64,000 nt of DNA from AWTP1-13 sp963814055 (GTDB lineage Bacteria > Pseudomonadota > Alphaproteobacteria > Rhizobiales > Hyphomicrobiaceae). The DNA is taken from NCBI GenBank assembly GCA_963814055.1, contig CAWFBJ010000017.1:665707-729706 (forward strand), given 5' to 3'. Both the position numbers and the translations under genes were made by a program. The first letter of the stretch is position 1. Each line of letters starts with the position of its first letter. This document shows positions 58,461-64,000 of the stretch, piece after piece. Under the pieces are notes generated by a model, which saw nothing but the letters and a program-made list of their open reading frames with translations, had not been told where the DNA came from and searched no databases.

Positions 58461-58850
58461 ATGCGGAGTTCTGGCGCGCTTGTGCTGATGGCAGCCGTGC
58501 TCGGAGGTTGCTCGAGTTTCAGCTATCTGGGCGAGACCTATGGTGCAATGCAGGCCCAAACCGTCACAATCAAGGCCGACACCTGGCGCGTGATTGACAG
58601 GGCTGCCGAGAGCAAAATCCTGGTGCAACGCAATCCAGGTGCTGCCGCTGGCCAAGGAGCTGTCAGTAGCCTGGGTCTCAATGCCGCCATGCCGCAGCCC
58701 GACTACCGGGAGGCGGCGGAGGCTTTTCTGGCCCAGAGTGGACGCAGCTGCAGGATTACGGACGGCTATCTTGTGGTCGCGCCTTCGTGGGAGTTCACCT
58801 ACCAGTGCAATCCTGGATCTGGTGTGCCCAACGCGCCGCCCAAGCGGTAG
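58461..58850 (+). CDS. Putative lipoprotein, EFTYQC family (copy 1)
   Basis: A 129-residue lipoprotein. The signal SSGALVLMAAVLGGC ends in lipobox LGGC. The mature part has TVTIKADTWRVIDRAAESKI with LVQRNP, a linker, then DYREAAEAFLAQSGRSCRIT and DGYLVVAPSWEFTYQCNPG. A second, divergent copy is encoded at 62181-62513: both share T-W-x-V-x-D-R, a C-x-I about 18-23 residues before the end motif, and W/Y-EFTYQC. The family is not one I can name. The ATG follows GGGGGGTGGAT. The pair of conserved cysteines could form a disulfide in the periplasm. Confidence 0.75.
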   Translation: MRSSGALVLMAAVLGGCSSFSYLGETYGAMQAQTVTIKADTWRVIDRAAESKILVQRNPGAAAGQGAVSSLGLNAAMPQPDYREAAEAFLAQSGRSCRITDGYLVVAPSWEFTYQCNPGSGVPNAPPKR

Positions 58851-58885
58851 CACTCAGGTATCGAGCCGGCGCAATGTGCGAAATG

Positions 58886-59164
58886 CTACGCCGGAACCAC
58901 TTCCCCGGCCTTGAGGCTCAGCGAAGCAATTTCTTCGGTTGAGAGCGCCCGTACAACGCGCGTTTCTCTGTCCCGACCCTCAGTCAACTGCTTTGTGGTT
59001 GCTTCTACGGCCTTGCCGGGAGCACCAATCGCTACGTTGAAGTATTCGAATGTCGGCGGCCCGAGCAGGTCGTAGAGCCGGCCACTGGCTGACGGTTTCA
59101 GGGAGGGTTTCCCAGGCGTAAGAACCTGCACTACCCAGCCCGCTGGCGATGATTTTTCGGTCAT
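58886..59164 (-). CDS. Conserved hypothetical protein (92 aa)
   Basis: A 92-residue soluble protein starting MTEKSSPAGWVVQVLTPGKP, followed by LYDLLGPPTFEYFNVAIGAP, KAVEATTKQLTEGRDRETRV and VRALSTEEIASLSLKAGEVV. The composition looks natural and the frame covers most of the space between the convergent lipoprotein gene and the tRNA remnant. No signal peptide, membrane segment or known motif. An upstream in-frame ATG (59185) would add seven residues. Family not recognised. Confidence 0.6.
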   Translation of the reverse strand: MTEKSSPAGWVVQVLTPGKPSLKPSASGRLYDLLGPPTFEYFNVAIGAPGKAVEATTKQLTEGRDRETRVVRALSTEEIASLSLKAGEVVPA

Positions 59165-59300
59165 AGCCGGCACTGTAGTGCGCATCGCTTCATGGCGCCA
59201 GCTTCATCAGTGCAGCTTGGAAACTAACCCGCATGGCAAGCCTGCACGACAACGCCGCGTAGGATAGACACGGCATTTGGGTGCTGAAAAACGGCTCGCC

Positions 59301-59317
59301 GCCAATTCCGGTGCCAA
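59301..59317 (+). repeat. 17-bp direct repeat, left copy
   Basis: GCCAATTCCGGTGCCAA occurs here and again at 59531-59547, in the same orientation, 230 bp apart, on either side of the tRNA-Ser remnant. It resembles the short direct repeats left by site-specific integration beside tRNA genes. GGTGCCAA recurs within the second copy. Confidence 0.6.
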
Positions 59318-59369
59318 TTTTCGATTACCAGCAGCAAGCGACCATGCTAAGCGCCTGATCCTGCTCGAC

Positions 59370-59436
59370 GGATGGGTGGCCGAGTGGTTTAAGGCACCGG
59401 TCTTGAAAGCCGCTCGCGGGTGTACCTCCCCATCCT
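59370..59436 (+). tRNA. Degenerate tRNA-Ser(UGA)-like sequence lacking a T arm
   Basis: The first 45 bases match tRNA-Ser(UGA): acceptor strand GGATGGG, D-arm GGCCGAGTGGTTTAAGGC, anticodon loop CTTGAAA with UGA at 59404-59406. The matching acceptor 3' strand CCCATCC is at 59429-59435, but only about 20 nt separate it from the anticodon stem. No TTCGAAT T-loop exists and there is no encoded CCA. The total of about 67 nt is far shorter than a normal tRNA-Ser (about 90 nt). It is either a decayed tRNA at an old integration site or a damaged sequence. Confidence 0.55.
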
Positions 59437-59530
59437 GCGGGGTGCGCTCTGGTCCGCTTTTTGCGGGATTTCTGGCCAAGCATCGGCCCTCCCATCCCGC
59501 TCTTTATCGCCTCGTCCCTTGCGGTCCGGT

Positions 59531-59547
59531 GCCAATTCCGGTGCCAA
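59531..59547 (+). repeat. 17-bp direct repeat, right copy
   Basis: Second copy of GCCAATTCCGGTGCCAA, identical to 59301-59317. An extra GGT precedes it, so GGTGCCAA is doubled here. A possible small gene starts with the GTG inside this repeat. Confidence 0.6.
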
Positions 59548-59651
59548 AATTCCTGGCGCTCATCTGTCGCGTCTTCGGCCACAGATGGGAGGTCAAAGAC
59601 GGTTATGGCCGCTGTAGCATCTGCGGCGCACGCATGAAGTGGTTGCCGTAG
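59541..59651 (+). CDS. Possible 36-aa zinc-ribbon-like peptide
   Basis: From the GTG at 59541, within the right direct repeat, a 36-residue frame reads initiator-PKFLALICRVFGHRWEVKDG then YGRCSICGARMKWLP. The C-x-x-C and the upstream C/H pair (CRVFGHRW) could bind zinc; the pattern resembles small phage/prophage proteins of the DUF1660 kind. No ribosome-binding site is seen. The frame continues upstream through the tRNA remnant, where the translation VAEWFKAPVLK is an artefact. Kept only because the cysteine pattern looks non-random. Confidence 0.35.
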   Translation: MPKFLALICRVFGHRWEVKDGYGRCSICGARMKWLP

Positions 59652-59872
59652 TGCGTGCGCGCGGCGTTCTCTGACCTTGCGTGTTGCGTGCGTTCCGTGG
59701 GAAGAGCACTACGCGTGCTCGTGGCGTCGGGTCCAAACTCGTCGGACTGCTTCAGCGCGATGACGCATCAATCCCATGATGCCAACCGCAGCGCGCCCAG
59801 GCAGGCGCCGTCTCGGTCGTGGGTTCCTCCGCTTCGTGGGTTTGCGCTCGAACCGGCCATCGCAAGGGGTTC

Positions 59873-60390
59873 ATGACGGAACTGAGAACGGTGATAAACG
59901 GGGCTCAGAACGGGATCACCAACGGGGTTCACCACGGGTTCACCGAAGGGACATCGGATGGATCATCGGAGGGCAACAGCACGGGGTTCGACACGGCTAT
60001 CAACAAGGACAGTCCAACGGTGCATCGCACGCGAGCGAGATCGAGCAAGCACTAGGGCTCGAGTTGCACATCGTTGACGGCGTCGTCCTGGCGTACCAGC
60101 CAGGCTATGCGCCGGCCCCAGACGCCAAGGACCAGGCCGCGGCGTTCCTGCGCTGGCTTCAAAGCCAAGACCACTTCCGGGGCAACGAGGTCCCCGCGCG
60201 CCTGCTGCAAGACGGGCTCTACCCGCTATTCTGCTCATCCGCCGGCTGGGAGCCGTACGCGTGGCGCAGGATCGCGGGGCATTTCAGGCGCCTCCCTGGT
60301 GTGAAGCGGCGCCAATATGACGGCCGCACCGGAAGCGACCGAACCGGAAGCATGCCCACCGTTTACAAGATCCCGCACCCAAGGGGCTGA
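59873..60390 (+). CDS. Gly-x-x-x tetrapeptide-repeat protein, novel C-terminal domain (frameshifted)
   Basis: An ATG at 59873 with AAGGGG four bases upstream opens MTELRTVINGAQNGITNGVH. Glycine recurs at every fourth residue: GAQN GITN GVHH GFTE GTSD GSS-. This frame stops at 60055, but the neighbouring frame continues in exact register from 59971 (GQQH GVRH GYQQ GQSN GASH), then ASEIEQALGLELHIVDGVVL, AKDQAAAFLRWLQSQDHFRG and SAGWEPYAWRRIAGHFRRLP to a stop at 60390. One missing base near 59969 restores a protein of about 172 residues with eleven Gxxx units. The unbroken periodicity across the break is the evidence. The C-terminal module with Trp-rich helices is unrecognised; it looks like a small nucleic-acid-binding domain, but that is a guess. 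Confidence 0.6.
59900..60030 (+). repeat. Twelve-base periodic repeat encoding Gly-x-x-x units
   Basis: Eleven tandem 12-nt units, each beginning with a GGN codon; units three and eight (GGGGTTCACCAC, GGGGTTCGACAC) differ at only two positions. Unit six has 11 nt, one base short. Spacing is otherwise exact, so the array is coding and selected at the protein level or recently expanded. Confidence 0.65.
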
Positions 60391-60432
60391 CGGGCCGGGG
60401 CGCAACGCCAGCCGACAGCCAGTCCCTAAGGT

Positions 60433-60648
60433 CTACTTCCCCGTGAAACGGATGCCGACGGCCTCGATGTCCCACCAGACAACCGACGCCATGCGGGGCG
60501 ACCCCTTGTGTGATGCGAACTGAAAATGAGGTGGCACGCGGTGAGGAGCGACTAGCTTCAGGCGCGCTCCAGTAGCTGAGATTTCTTGGATCAGGCATTC
60601 GATCGCGTCATTCGCTTTGGGAAGGAAAATCGTACCGATCTCAGCCAT
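60433..60648 (-). CDS. Short PilZ-like protein without the RxxxR motif
   Basis: A 71-residue protein with the PilZ core: the second signature strand IECLIQEISATGARLKLVAP (D/N-x-S-x-x-G-like) and the closing strand MASVVWWDIEAVGIRFTGK. The N-terminal R-x-x-x-R motif that grips cyclic-di-GMP in full PilZ domains is absent; the protein begins MAEIGTIFLPKANDA instead. It is therefore either a non-binding PilZ relative or a 5'-truncated gene. No adjacent flagellar or cellulose genes. Confidence 0.75.
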   Translation of the reverse strand: MAEIGTIFLPKANDAIECLIQEISATGARLKLVAPHRVPPHFQFASHKGSPRMASVVWWDIEAVGIRFTGK

Positions 60649-60844
60649 GGCACTGCTCTGCTCTAGTCAACCTGGATCGACAACGCGCAGGGTATTCAGG
60701 GAGTTCCGGGAGTGGGCTCTGCCGAGACGGAAAGAGTTGAAAGCCGTCGGGACCAAAGGACAAAAGCGACGCGTGAAGCAACGCTCGAGCAGGAACGAAA
60801 AGTTGGCAATGCCGTTGCAGCGTTAGGACGTCTGGAGTTGTGAG

Positions 60845-61225
60845 ATGCCCTCGTCGTTTCTCAAAACCATGCTTGTTTCTAGCCTTATAGCGGTGGCCTC
60901 CGCTGGCTACGCACAAGGCCAAGACCCCGGAAAAATCGACCTCGAAGCCCCTGAGCTGGCCGCAGAAATAATCGGAGCGCCTGTTTCCGACCCAATGGGG
61001 ACAGAGATTGGGGAGGTGGCCGATGTGTCCTTCGATGAAGACGGGCAACCCGATCGCTTGCGTGTGAGTATATCGGCACCACTAGGTTTCGGCCAACGCA
61101 CAGTGGAAGTCTCGCGCGGCACGTACATGCTTCTCCGCGGTCGCGTGATCCTTGATCTGTCGGCCGCTGATTTGCGCTCGCTGCCAGACGTCGGCGATGA
61201 GATCGACGAGAAGCGAGCCGAGTAA
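60845..61225 (+). CDS. Exported PRC-barrel domain protein
   Basis: A 126-residue protein with a signal peptide (FLKTMLVSSLIAVASAGYAQ, cleavage near YAQ) and one PRC-barrel: PELAAEIIGAPVSDPMGTEI, GEVADVSFDEDGQPDRLRVS, APLGFGQRTVEVSRGTYMLL and RGRVILDLSAADLRSLPDVG. PRC-barrel proteins are small beta modules involved in protein interactions; exported single-domain versions are common in rhizobia and often respond to stress. GGAG lies 8 nt before the ATG. Function unknown. Confidence 0.85.
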   Translation: MPSSFLKTMLVSSLIAVASAGYAQGQDPGKIDLEAPELAAEIIGAPVSDPMGTEIGEVADVSFDEDGQPDRLRVSISAPLGFGQRTVEVSRGTYMLLRGRVILDLSAADLRSLPDVGDEIDEKRAE

Positions 61226-61303
61226 AGTCCGCCTCCGCGAAGCGGCGCCAGGCTGCCAAGAAGGAACCTCGCCGCTGACGTCCAGCAGTTGGGAGAGGAC
61301 GTG

Positions 61304-61619
61304 ATGGTCGGGGAAACATTGAAAGCGCGTCTTTGCAAGGAAGCGAGCGGAGATTGAGGACATTGCGAAGCAGAAGAAGCCGCCAGCCCTTCCGAGGCAG
61401 AACGAGAGCGAAGTCATTGTCCGGCTGGAACGCGAGCGCCAGGTCTTCCGTGACAGCATCAAAAACTGTCGAGCCGCCTTGCGCATGATCCGGGAAGCCG
61501 TTGAGACGCATGCACCTCCAGGGTCACTCCCGGCTGAGGAATACGTCGAGCCGCCGTTCAGAGCCGAGGCGGAAGCACTGGTGAAGGGCATACTGGCGAT
61601 AGCGGCGCGCAACCGCTAA
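61304..61619 (+). CDS. Conserved helical protein (104 aa, frameshifted)
   Basis: ATG 61304 follows GGGAGAGGACGTG, a strong ribosome-binding site. The first frame reads MVGETLKARL and soon stops; removing one T from the TTT run at 61332-61334 joins it to ARKRAEIEDIAKQKKPPALP, NESEVIVRLERERQVFRDSI, CRAALRMIREAVETHAPPGS and AEALVKGILAIAARNR, ending at 61619. The result is about 104 charged, mainly helical residues, possibly coiled-coil. No known domain. It shows natural codon use and would be missed if only unbroken frames were considered. Confidence 0.5.
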
Positions 61620-61781
61620 CGGCCCTGCAAACAATAACCCGCGTTCCCTGTTGGCCTCCCGCCCTGACCTTGATCCGCACGTGCCGGAATGAAGGCGCAT
61701 CTTTGCGCTGGGACACGATGCCCTTGAGGCCATGTTTCTCACACTCGGAAGTCGCTCGACATCAGAGAATGACTCGGAGAG

Positions 61782-61985
61782 TCATTTGCGGCGAGAGGAC
61801 TGTGCCGCAGGCCGTCGTTGTGCAGGTTCGACGTCCTCGATCTGGCGCTTCAGATACGCGATGTTATTGGTCGTGATCCCAACCAGTTCCCAGCCATCCC
61901 CGCCGGCGGTGTTGAGCAAATCGATGTCGTCAGTCTTGCCAGATGTCTGATTGAGGTCGATCTTGGTATATTCCCATTGCGGCAT
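61782..61985 (-). CDS. DUF4177-like small protein
   Basis: A 67-residue protein with the pattern of DUF4177 and its relatives: an aromatic start WEYTKIDLNQ, a helix with LLNTAGGDGWELVGITTNNI (the GWELV core) and a final strand AYLKRQ, then a polar tail. Such proteins are short alpha/beta units of unknown role. It stands alone between two intergenic gaps of about 160-195 nt. Confidence 0.7.
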   Translation of the reverse strand: MPQWEYTKIDLNQTSGKTDDIDLLNTAGGDGWELVGITTNNIAYLKRQIEDVEPAQRRPAAQSSRRK

Positions 61986-62180
61986 CGGTCAGCTCCTCGA
62001 AAGATGAGGGCAAACCCCGTAAGCCGGTTGAGGCTCATGCTGCGTGATTGCAAAAACTTAGCATGCTCGTCTTGGTCGTCCCAACAAACAATAGTGCACG
62101 AGCTGACGACGGCCACCGAGTGTCCGGCGCGCAGCCGACTACGTGGCCGCTGAACCTGCCTGCGCACGGAGCACCGAAGC

Positions 62181-62513
62181 TTAGGCGCTACCGCACTGGT
62201 AGGTGAATTCGTAGCTCAATGTCATTACCTGCGATCCAGTTTTGATTTGGCACCCGGCTCCCACGGTCGCCAAATAGGCCGCCGCTACACCATCAAACGA
62301 CTGCTTAGGAATAGTCACGTGTTGGCTGGTCGCGAATGCATCGTACTGGATGAGCATCGAGCCGATGTCGCGCCGATCCCTGACGAGCCATGTAAGGTTT
62401 GCATGTTGGAAAGGGGTGCCGCCCACCGCTGAATACATGTCAGTGAGACGCTGATTATTTGGGCTACAGCCCGCGAGCAGCAATACCAGAACCGCTGTCG
62501 ACGCCTTTACCAT
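62181..62513 (-). CDS. Putative lipoprotein, EFTYQC family (copy 2)
   Basis: A 110-residue lipoprotein: the signal VKASTAVLVLLLAGC ends in lipobox LLLAGC. The mature chain reads ANLTWLVRDRRDIGSMLIQY, SFDGVAAAYLATVGAGCQIK and MTLSYEFTYQCGSA. Alignment by eye with copy 1 (58461-58850) shows the shared T-W-x-V-x-D-R, A-x-L-A/L-A-x-x-G-C-x-I and Y/W-EFTYQC elements, at low overall identity, so they are old paralogs. ATG at 62513; an in-frame TTG lies four codons upstream. Nothing else in the family is known to me. Confidence 0.75.
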   Translation of the reverse strand: MVKASTAVLVLLLAGCSPNNQRLTDMYSAVGGTPFQHANLTWLVRDRRDIGSMLIQYDAFATSQHVTIPKQSFDGVAAAYLATVGAGCQIKTGSQVMTLSYEFTYQCGSA

Positions 62514-62751
62514 TGCAGTTCCCAACTAGGCGCCGGCAACCGAGTTGGGGTCCAACCCCTGCGCTACGCGTTCGACACATAACGAAATAGCCCGGCACCG
62601 CATTCCCGGTTATCCACAGTCTTCGCACGCGGTGACGCAAAAGTCGTGAAAGCTCATGCCGACGGAGCATCTCCACATTTTGCATGCACGCGCATCCTCA
62701 GCGCTACGTGTAGCGGCTGCTTTTGCAATCCCGCCGACCTAGAATGGCGTG

Positions 62752-62946
62752 ATGAGTGTCGAGCCGAACCAAGCCTTTCGCGCAGTCGTGGATGCCTACG
62801 AGACGTGGCGCGACAAGCGCGGGCTTACCCGGCAGGAACGATCGGCGGCGCTAGGAGCGTGCAGCGGAGCCGCGACCGGCGCTAACCGCTTGGCGATTTC
62901 ACGAGTTGTAGGTCGCCAATACACCCGCAACAACAATCAGTACTAA
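62752..62946 (+). CDS. Hypothetical small protein (64 aa)
   Basis: Reading from ATG 62752: MSVEPNQAFRAVVDAYETWR, then DKRGLTRQERSAALGACSGA. The first 35 residues look like a real amphipathic helical sequence; the last 25 (TGANRLAISRVVGRQYTRNN) overlap the end of the convergent TPR gene and are probably non-conserved. No ribosome-binding site, only weak support. Confidence 0.35.
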   Translation: MSVEPNQAFRAVVDAYETWRDKRGLTRQERSAALGACSGAATGANRLAISRVVGRQYTRNNNQY

Positions 62947-63357
62947 TACAGCCGCTGCACCATAAGTTAGAGCCCAGCTCGATCCTGCACGAGGTGCTGC
63001 ACTCTCGTAGTGTAAGAGCTTCTCTGTCGCATCGGTAAAATTGGGCAGCCTCTTCAAACATCGCTTCCAGTCGGCGATCGCCTTCAATCCATTGCCGCGC
63101 TCTTCCCAGATCAAACCGCGGATGTAGTAGGCGTACCCGGCGCGCGGGTTCATTTTGATAGCAAGATCCATGAGAGCGAGCGCTCGGGGCAGGCTACCCC
63201 TTTTCAGATGAGCCTTGGCTTCATCGCGCAGCGCCTTGGCGGCACTCCTGCGCGGGCCGTCCGGACCACGGATGCGCCGGTACAGCGCGTAGGTGGTCGC
63301 CAATATGGTGGCTGAGCTGGCAGCTGCGCCTAGAACGATCGCATTAAAGGACATCAT
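62899..63357 (-). CDS. Membrane-anchored TPR protein
   Basis: A protein of about 152 residues with an N-terminal membrane segment (FNAIVLGAAASSATILATTY), one to two TPR units (AKAHLKRGSLPRALALMDLA; NPRAGYAYYIRGLIWEERGN; LKAIADWKRCLKRLPNFTDA) and a C-terminal membrane segment (WALTYGAAAVLVLIVVAGVL). Topology suggests a cytosolic or periplasmic TPR between two anchors. ATG candidates are 63357 and 63354. Its 5' end coincides with the point where the receptor fragment to the right loses homology, so its true start or promoter may have been lost at a junction. Confidence 0.65.
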   Translation of the reverse strand: MMSFNAIVLGAAASSATILATTYALYRRIRGPDGPRRSAAKALRDEAKAHLKRGSLPRALALMDLAIKMNPRAGYAYYIRGLIWEERGNGLKAIADWKRCLKRLPNFTDATEKLLHYESAAPRAGSSWALTYGAAAVLVLIVVAGVLATYNS

Positions 63358-64000
63358 TAATATTGAATCGCTCCTCGACGTTGAAGTTGTTAGTCGAGCC
63401 GGACGAACCAATGTCAGCAAAGGCGTTGGAAGAAACCAGCGTCACCAACTTAACTGGAATAGTGGAATGCCGCCACTGGTAACACTTGGTAGTCCCAATT
63501 CGACGGCGAGGTTCCGTCCGCCATTTATCGAAAACTCCGGAGCGAAGTCTTCGCTGAACACTCCGCGCGTATAGTTGAGCTTCAAACTATTGAAGACTGT
63601 GGCTGAAGAAAGTATGATCGTTGCCGAGGAGGATATGTTTGGCATCACTGAAGACGCCGGTGCTGCCGTTTACGTCGCTACCGAAGTTTCGAACGCCGAT
63701 TGCCGGTGTGACCGTGTAGCGAAAGTTCCATCGGTCTGGAATCTGTGAGTTGGTGATCGATGCGCACCGTGTAGCGCGTCTCGTCCTCAGTGACCTGCCG
63801 GTTGATTACAGCGTTTCTCAGAAACGTTATCCATAAAGTATCCGGTGCCGGTTGGCTGAAATTTCAGCAACTTCGTTGCGATCGGATCTATGAAAGCCTG
63901 CGGGACTACATTCAACGCGTCAACGACCGGCGTGTTTGCCGGGCACTGTGGTTGGCCATTAATCAACGTCATGCCCTGAGCCGCGGTTGCACCAAATTGA
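63347..64000 (-). pseudogene. Oar-like TonB-dependent receptor fragment (multiply frameshifted)
   Basis: The minus strand from the right edge encodes pieces typical of large TonB-dependent receptors with a carboxypeptidase-like N-terminal domain (Oar type, abundant in Acidobacteriota): QAFIDPIATKLLKFQPTGTG and YFMDN, then VTEDETRYTVRIDHQLTDS, NFRYTVTPAIGVRNFGSDVN, SLKLNYTRGVFSEDFAPEFS and NGGRNLAVELGLPSVTSGG, and NAFADIGSSGSTNNFNVEER ending at FNINDVL. These occur in order but hop between frames at about 63812, 63740, 63600 and 63450, and the sequence stops being receptor-like near 63347, where the TPR gene begins. N-terminal part lies beyond the window; the barrel end is missing. Confidence 0.7.

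Noticed and set aside
59277..59651. A plus-strand open frame whose translation includes VAEWFKAPVLK.
   Set aside because: This is the well-known spurious translation of a tRNA-Ser sequence. Only its last 36 codons might be a gene.

Overview
This window is a stretch of alphaproteobacterial chromosome, most likely from the Hyphomicrobiales (Rhizobiales). The evidence is gene content and order: dusB-ntrB-ntrC-ntrY-ntrX-D-amino-acid aminotransferase-hfq-hflX; lptF-lptG-lptD-surA-pdxA-ksgA converging on fabD-fabG-acpP-fabF-mltG-yicC-gmk; rpsF-rpsR-DUF2232-rplI; and rlpA-dacA-tmk-holB-metG-tatD-metallo-hydrolase. Base composition is GC-rich throughout, dipping in a few intergenic spots.

Layout. 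1-9.8 kb (+): nitrogen/redox two-component systems NtrBC and NtrYX, then Hfq and HflX. 9.9-14.9 kb (-): a small membrane protein, a TPP enzyme, a SAM methyltransferase, an exported intradiol dioxygenase and a YeeE/YedE sulfur transporter. 15-23 kb: dnaE, two small basic exported proteins, mazG, arfB, dps and pepA. 23.2-31.3 kb (+): LPS export and outer-membrane biogenesis (lptF, lptG, lptD, surA) followed by pdxA and ksgA. 31.3-38.1 kb (-): gmk, yicC, mltG and the fatty-acid synthesis genes. 38.4-50.9 kb (+): ribosomal proteins, cfa, dnaB, alr, radA, cvpA, purF, an exported binding protein with an amphipathic tail, and an SDR. 50.9-58.2 kb (-): MBL hydrolase, tatD, metG, holB, tmk, dacA and rlpA. 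58.4-64 kb: a loosely packed accessory segment with two related lipoproteins, a tRNA-Ser remnant between 17-bp direct repeats, a glycine-tetrad repeat protein, PilZ, PRC-barrel and DUF4177-like proteins, a TPR protein and, at the right edge, a decayed Oar-like TonB receptor.

A dominant property is the number of single-base frameshifts. I count breaks in dusB, mazG, pepA, lptF (at least two), lptD (four), ksgA, yicC, mltG (two), rplI, dacA and two small genes near 60-61 kb. Several of these are normally essential and each is restored by one added or removed base, so base-level error in the sequence is the simplest explanation. I annotate these genes as intact loci and give the break positions.

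The best candidates for something new lie in 58.4-64 kb: the Gly-x-x-x repeat protein (59873-60390, readable only after correcting one base), the pair of lipoproteins sharing a C-terminal EFTYQC signature, the apparent integration scar at tRNA-Ser, and the abrupt junction with a receptor fragment that looks foreign to this lineage.
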